From assembly GCA_001778785.1 (NCBI GenBank), contig MFIE01000006.1, positions 861 through 6,046 of the forward strand: a stretch of DNA of 5,186 nucleotides. Direction: 5' to 3'. The notes under the pieces were generated by a model. The model was given only the letters and a program-made list of their open reading frames with translations. It was not told the DNA's origin and did not search any database. Origin of the DNA: Candidatus Giovannonibacteria bacterium RIFCSPLOWO2_01_FULL_46_13. GTDB lineage: Bacteria; Patescibacteriota; Minisyncoccia; JACPKW01; UBA11713. Below, piece after piece: positions 4,772 through 5,186 of the stretch. A program made the position numbers and the translations under genes. Positions within the stretch are counted from its first letter, which is position 1; each line of letters starts with the position of its first letter.

Positions 4772-5186
4772 AAATATATATTTAATTCTCCATAACGTCC
4801 GGAGCCTGTATAACGTAGGTTCAATTTTTCGCACGGCGGACGCGGCCGGAGTTTTAAAAATCTATCTGACCGGATATACTCCCGATCCTTCGCAGAAGAC
4901 GGCTTTGGGCGCCGAGAAATTTATCCCGTATGAAAGACATAGAAATATATCGAGCCTACTTTCGAAGTTGCGAAGGGCGAAAAAAATTCAAATAGTTGCT
5001 CTCGAGCAGGATAAAAAATCCATCGACTATCGAAAATTTAAACCGAATCCGCCAGCTGGCGGATCACTTGCTTTAATTTTGGGCAACGAAGTCCGTGGGA
5101 TGTCGCCTGATCTTTTGAAAAAAGCAGATAATGTAATCCAGATTCCGATGCGCGGCGAAAAAGAATCTTTGAATGTTTCGGTTGCG
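4752..5186 (+). CDS. TrmH/SpoU-family RNA 2'-O-ribose methyltransferase (3' partial)
   Basis: This SPOUT-class enzyme would transfer a methyl group from S-adenosylmethionine to a ribose 2'-OH in tRNA or rRNA in the cytoplasm. The visible 145 residues hold the family motifs. Motif 1 is NVRSLYNVGSIFRTADAAG (residues 15-33) with catalytic-type Asn21 and Arg27. Motif 2 is LILGNEVRGMSPDLL (108-122) with Glu113. Motif 3 begins at IPMRGEKESLNVSVA (131-145) with Ser139 and Asn141. The window stops there, shortly before the expected end, since members of this short type lack the N-terminal RNA-binding domain. The frame is open only from 4731, and the TTG at 4752 is the only usual start codon before motif 1, giving a 20-base overlap with the upstream gene and no ribosome site. 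The exact RNA target cannot be told, so no gene symbol is given. Residues 99-105 (NPPAGGS) are encoded by a palindrome. Confidence 0.88.
   Translation, partial: MKNRSDKNIYLILHNVRSLYNVGSIFRTADAAGVLKIYLTGYTPDPSQKTALGAEKFIPYERHRNISSLLSKLRRAKKIQIVALEQDKKSIDYRKFKPNPPAGGSLALILGNEVRGMSPDLLKKADNVIQIPMRGEKESLNVSVA
5047..5064. repeat. perfect 18-bp palindrome inside the methyltransferase gene
   Basis: ATCCGCCAGCTGGCGGAT is identical to its reverse complement. It is G+C-rich in an A+T-leaning context and reads in frame as part of NPPAGGS, between KFKP and the LALILGNE strand, where related enzymes usually have a short turn. No second copy is present in this window. From memory, this kind of palindrome recurs in some Patescibacteria genomes, but I cannot check that here. 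Confidence 0.75.

Overview
The window looks like chromosomal DNA from a Candidate Phyla Radiation (Patescibacteria/Parcubacteria-type) bacterium. This is an inference from gene content, not from a marker gene. Supporting points are a large exported hydrolase-like protein with OmpL47-type beta domains, a SIMPL-domain protein next to a DUF5671-type membrane protein, a compact SpoU/TrmH methyltransferase, several very small unrecognised membrane proteins, and tight packing. The standard bacterial code fits: most stops are TAA, and the one TGA (2264..2262) behaves as a stop. No tRNA, rRNA, CRISPR array or insertion sequence is visible.

Left part (1-1604, + strand): the C-terminal part of a large surface or secreted protein runs in from outside the window. 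Its first visible residues resemble the catalytic-histidine end of an alpha/beta hydrolase, followed by beta-rich domains. After 4 bases comes a 98-residue, three-helix membrane protein of unknown function. The convergent gap at 1605-1723 holds a strong bidirectional terminator.

Middle part (1677-3013): a self-contained divergent cassette between two strong hairpin terminators. Leftward (-) run a two-helix membrane protein and an overlapping helical protein with weak resemblance to MazG-like folds. Rightward (+) run a 31-residue single-helix membrane peptide, too short for usual gene callers, and a charged 63-residue protein. Facing, overlapping promoters lie in the 91-base gap. All four genes have near-consensus AGGAGG ribosome-binding sites, while the flanking genes have none at the starts I favour. 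This is the least explained part and the best candidate for an undescribed small system or a mobile/phage-derived insertion.

Right part (3004-5186, + strand): a probable operon of three genes. A membrane-anchored SIMPL (DUF541) protein is followed after 14 bases by a five-helix DUF5671-type protein with an extracytoplasmic tail, and then by an overlapping TrmH/SpoU-family RNA 2'-O-methyltransferase cut off by the window end. The SIMPL gene may be made from a leaderless transcript. The methyltransferase gene carries a perfect 18-bp palindrome, in frame, at a predicted surface turn.
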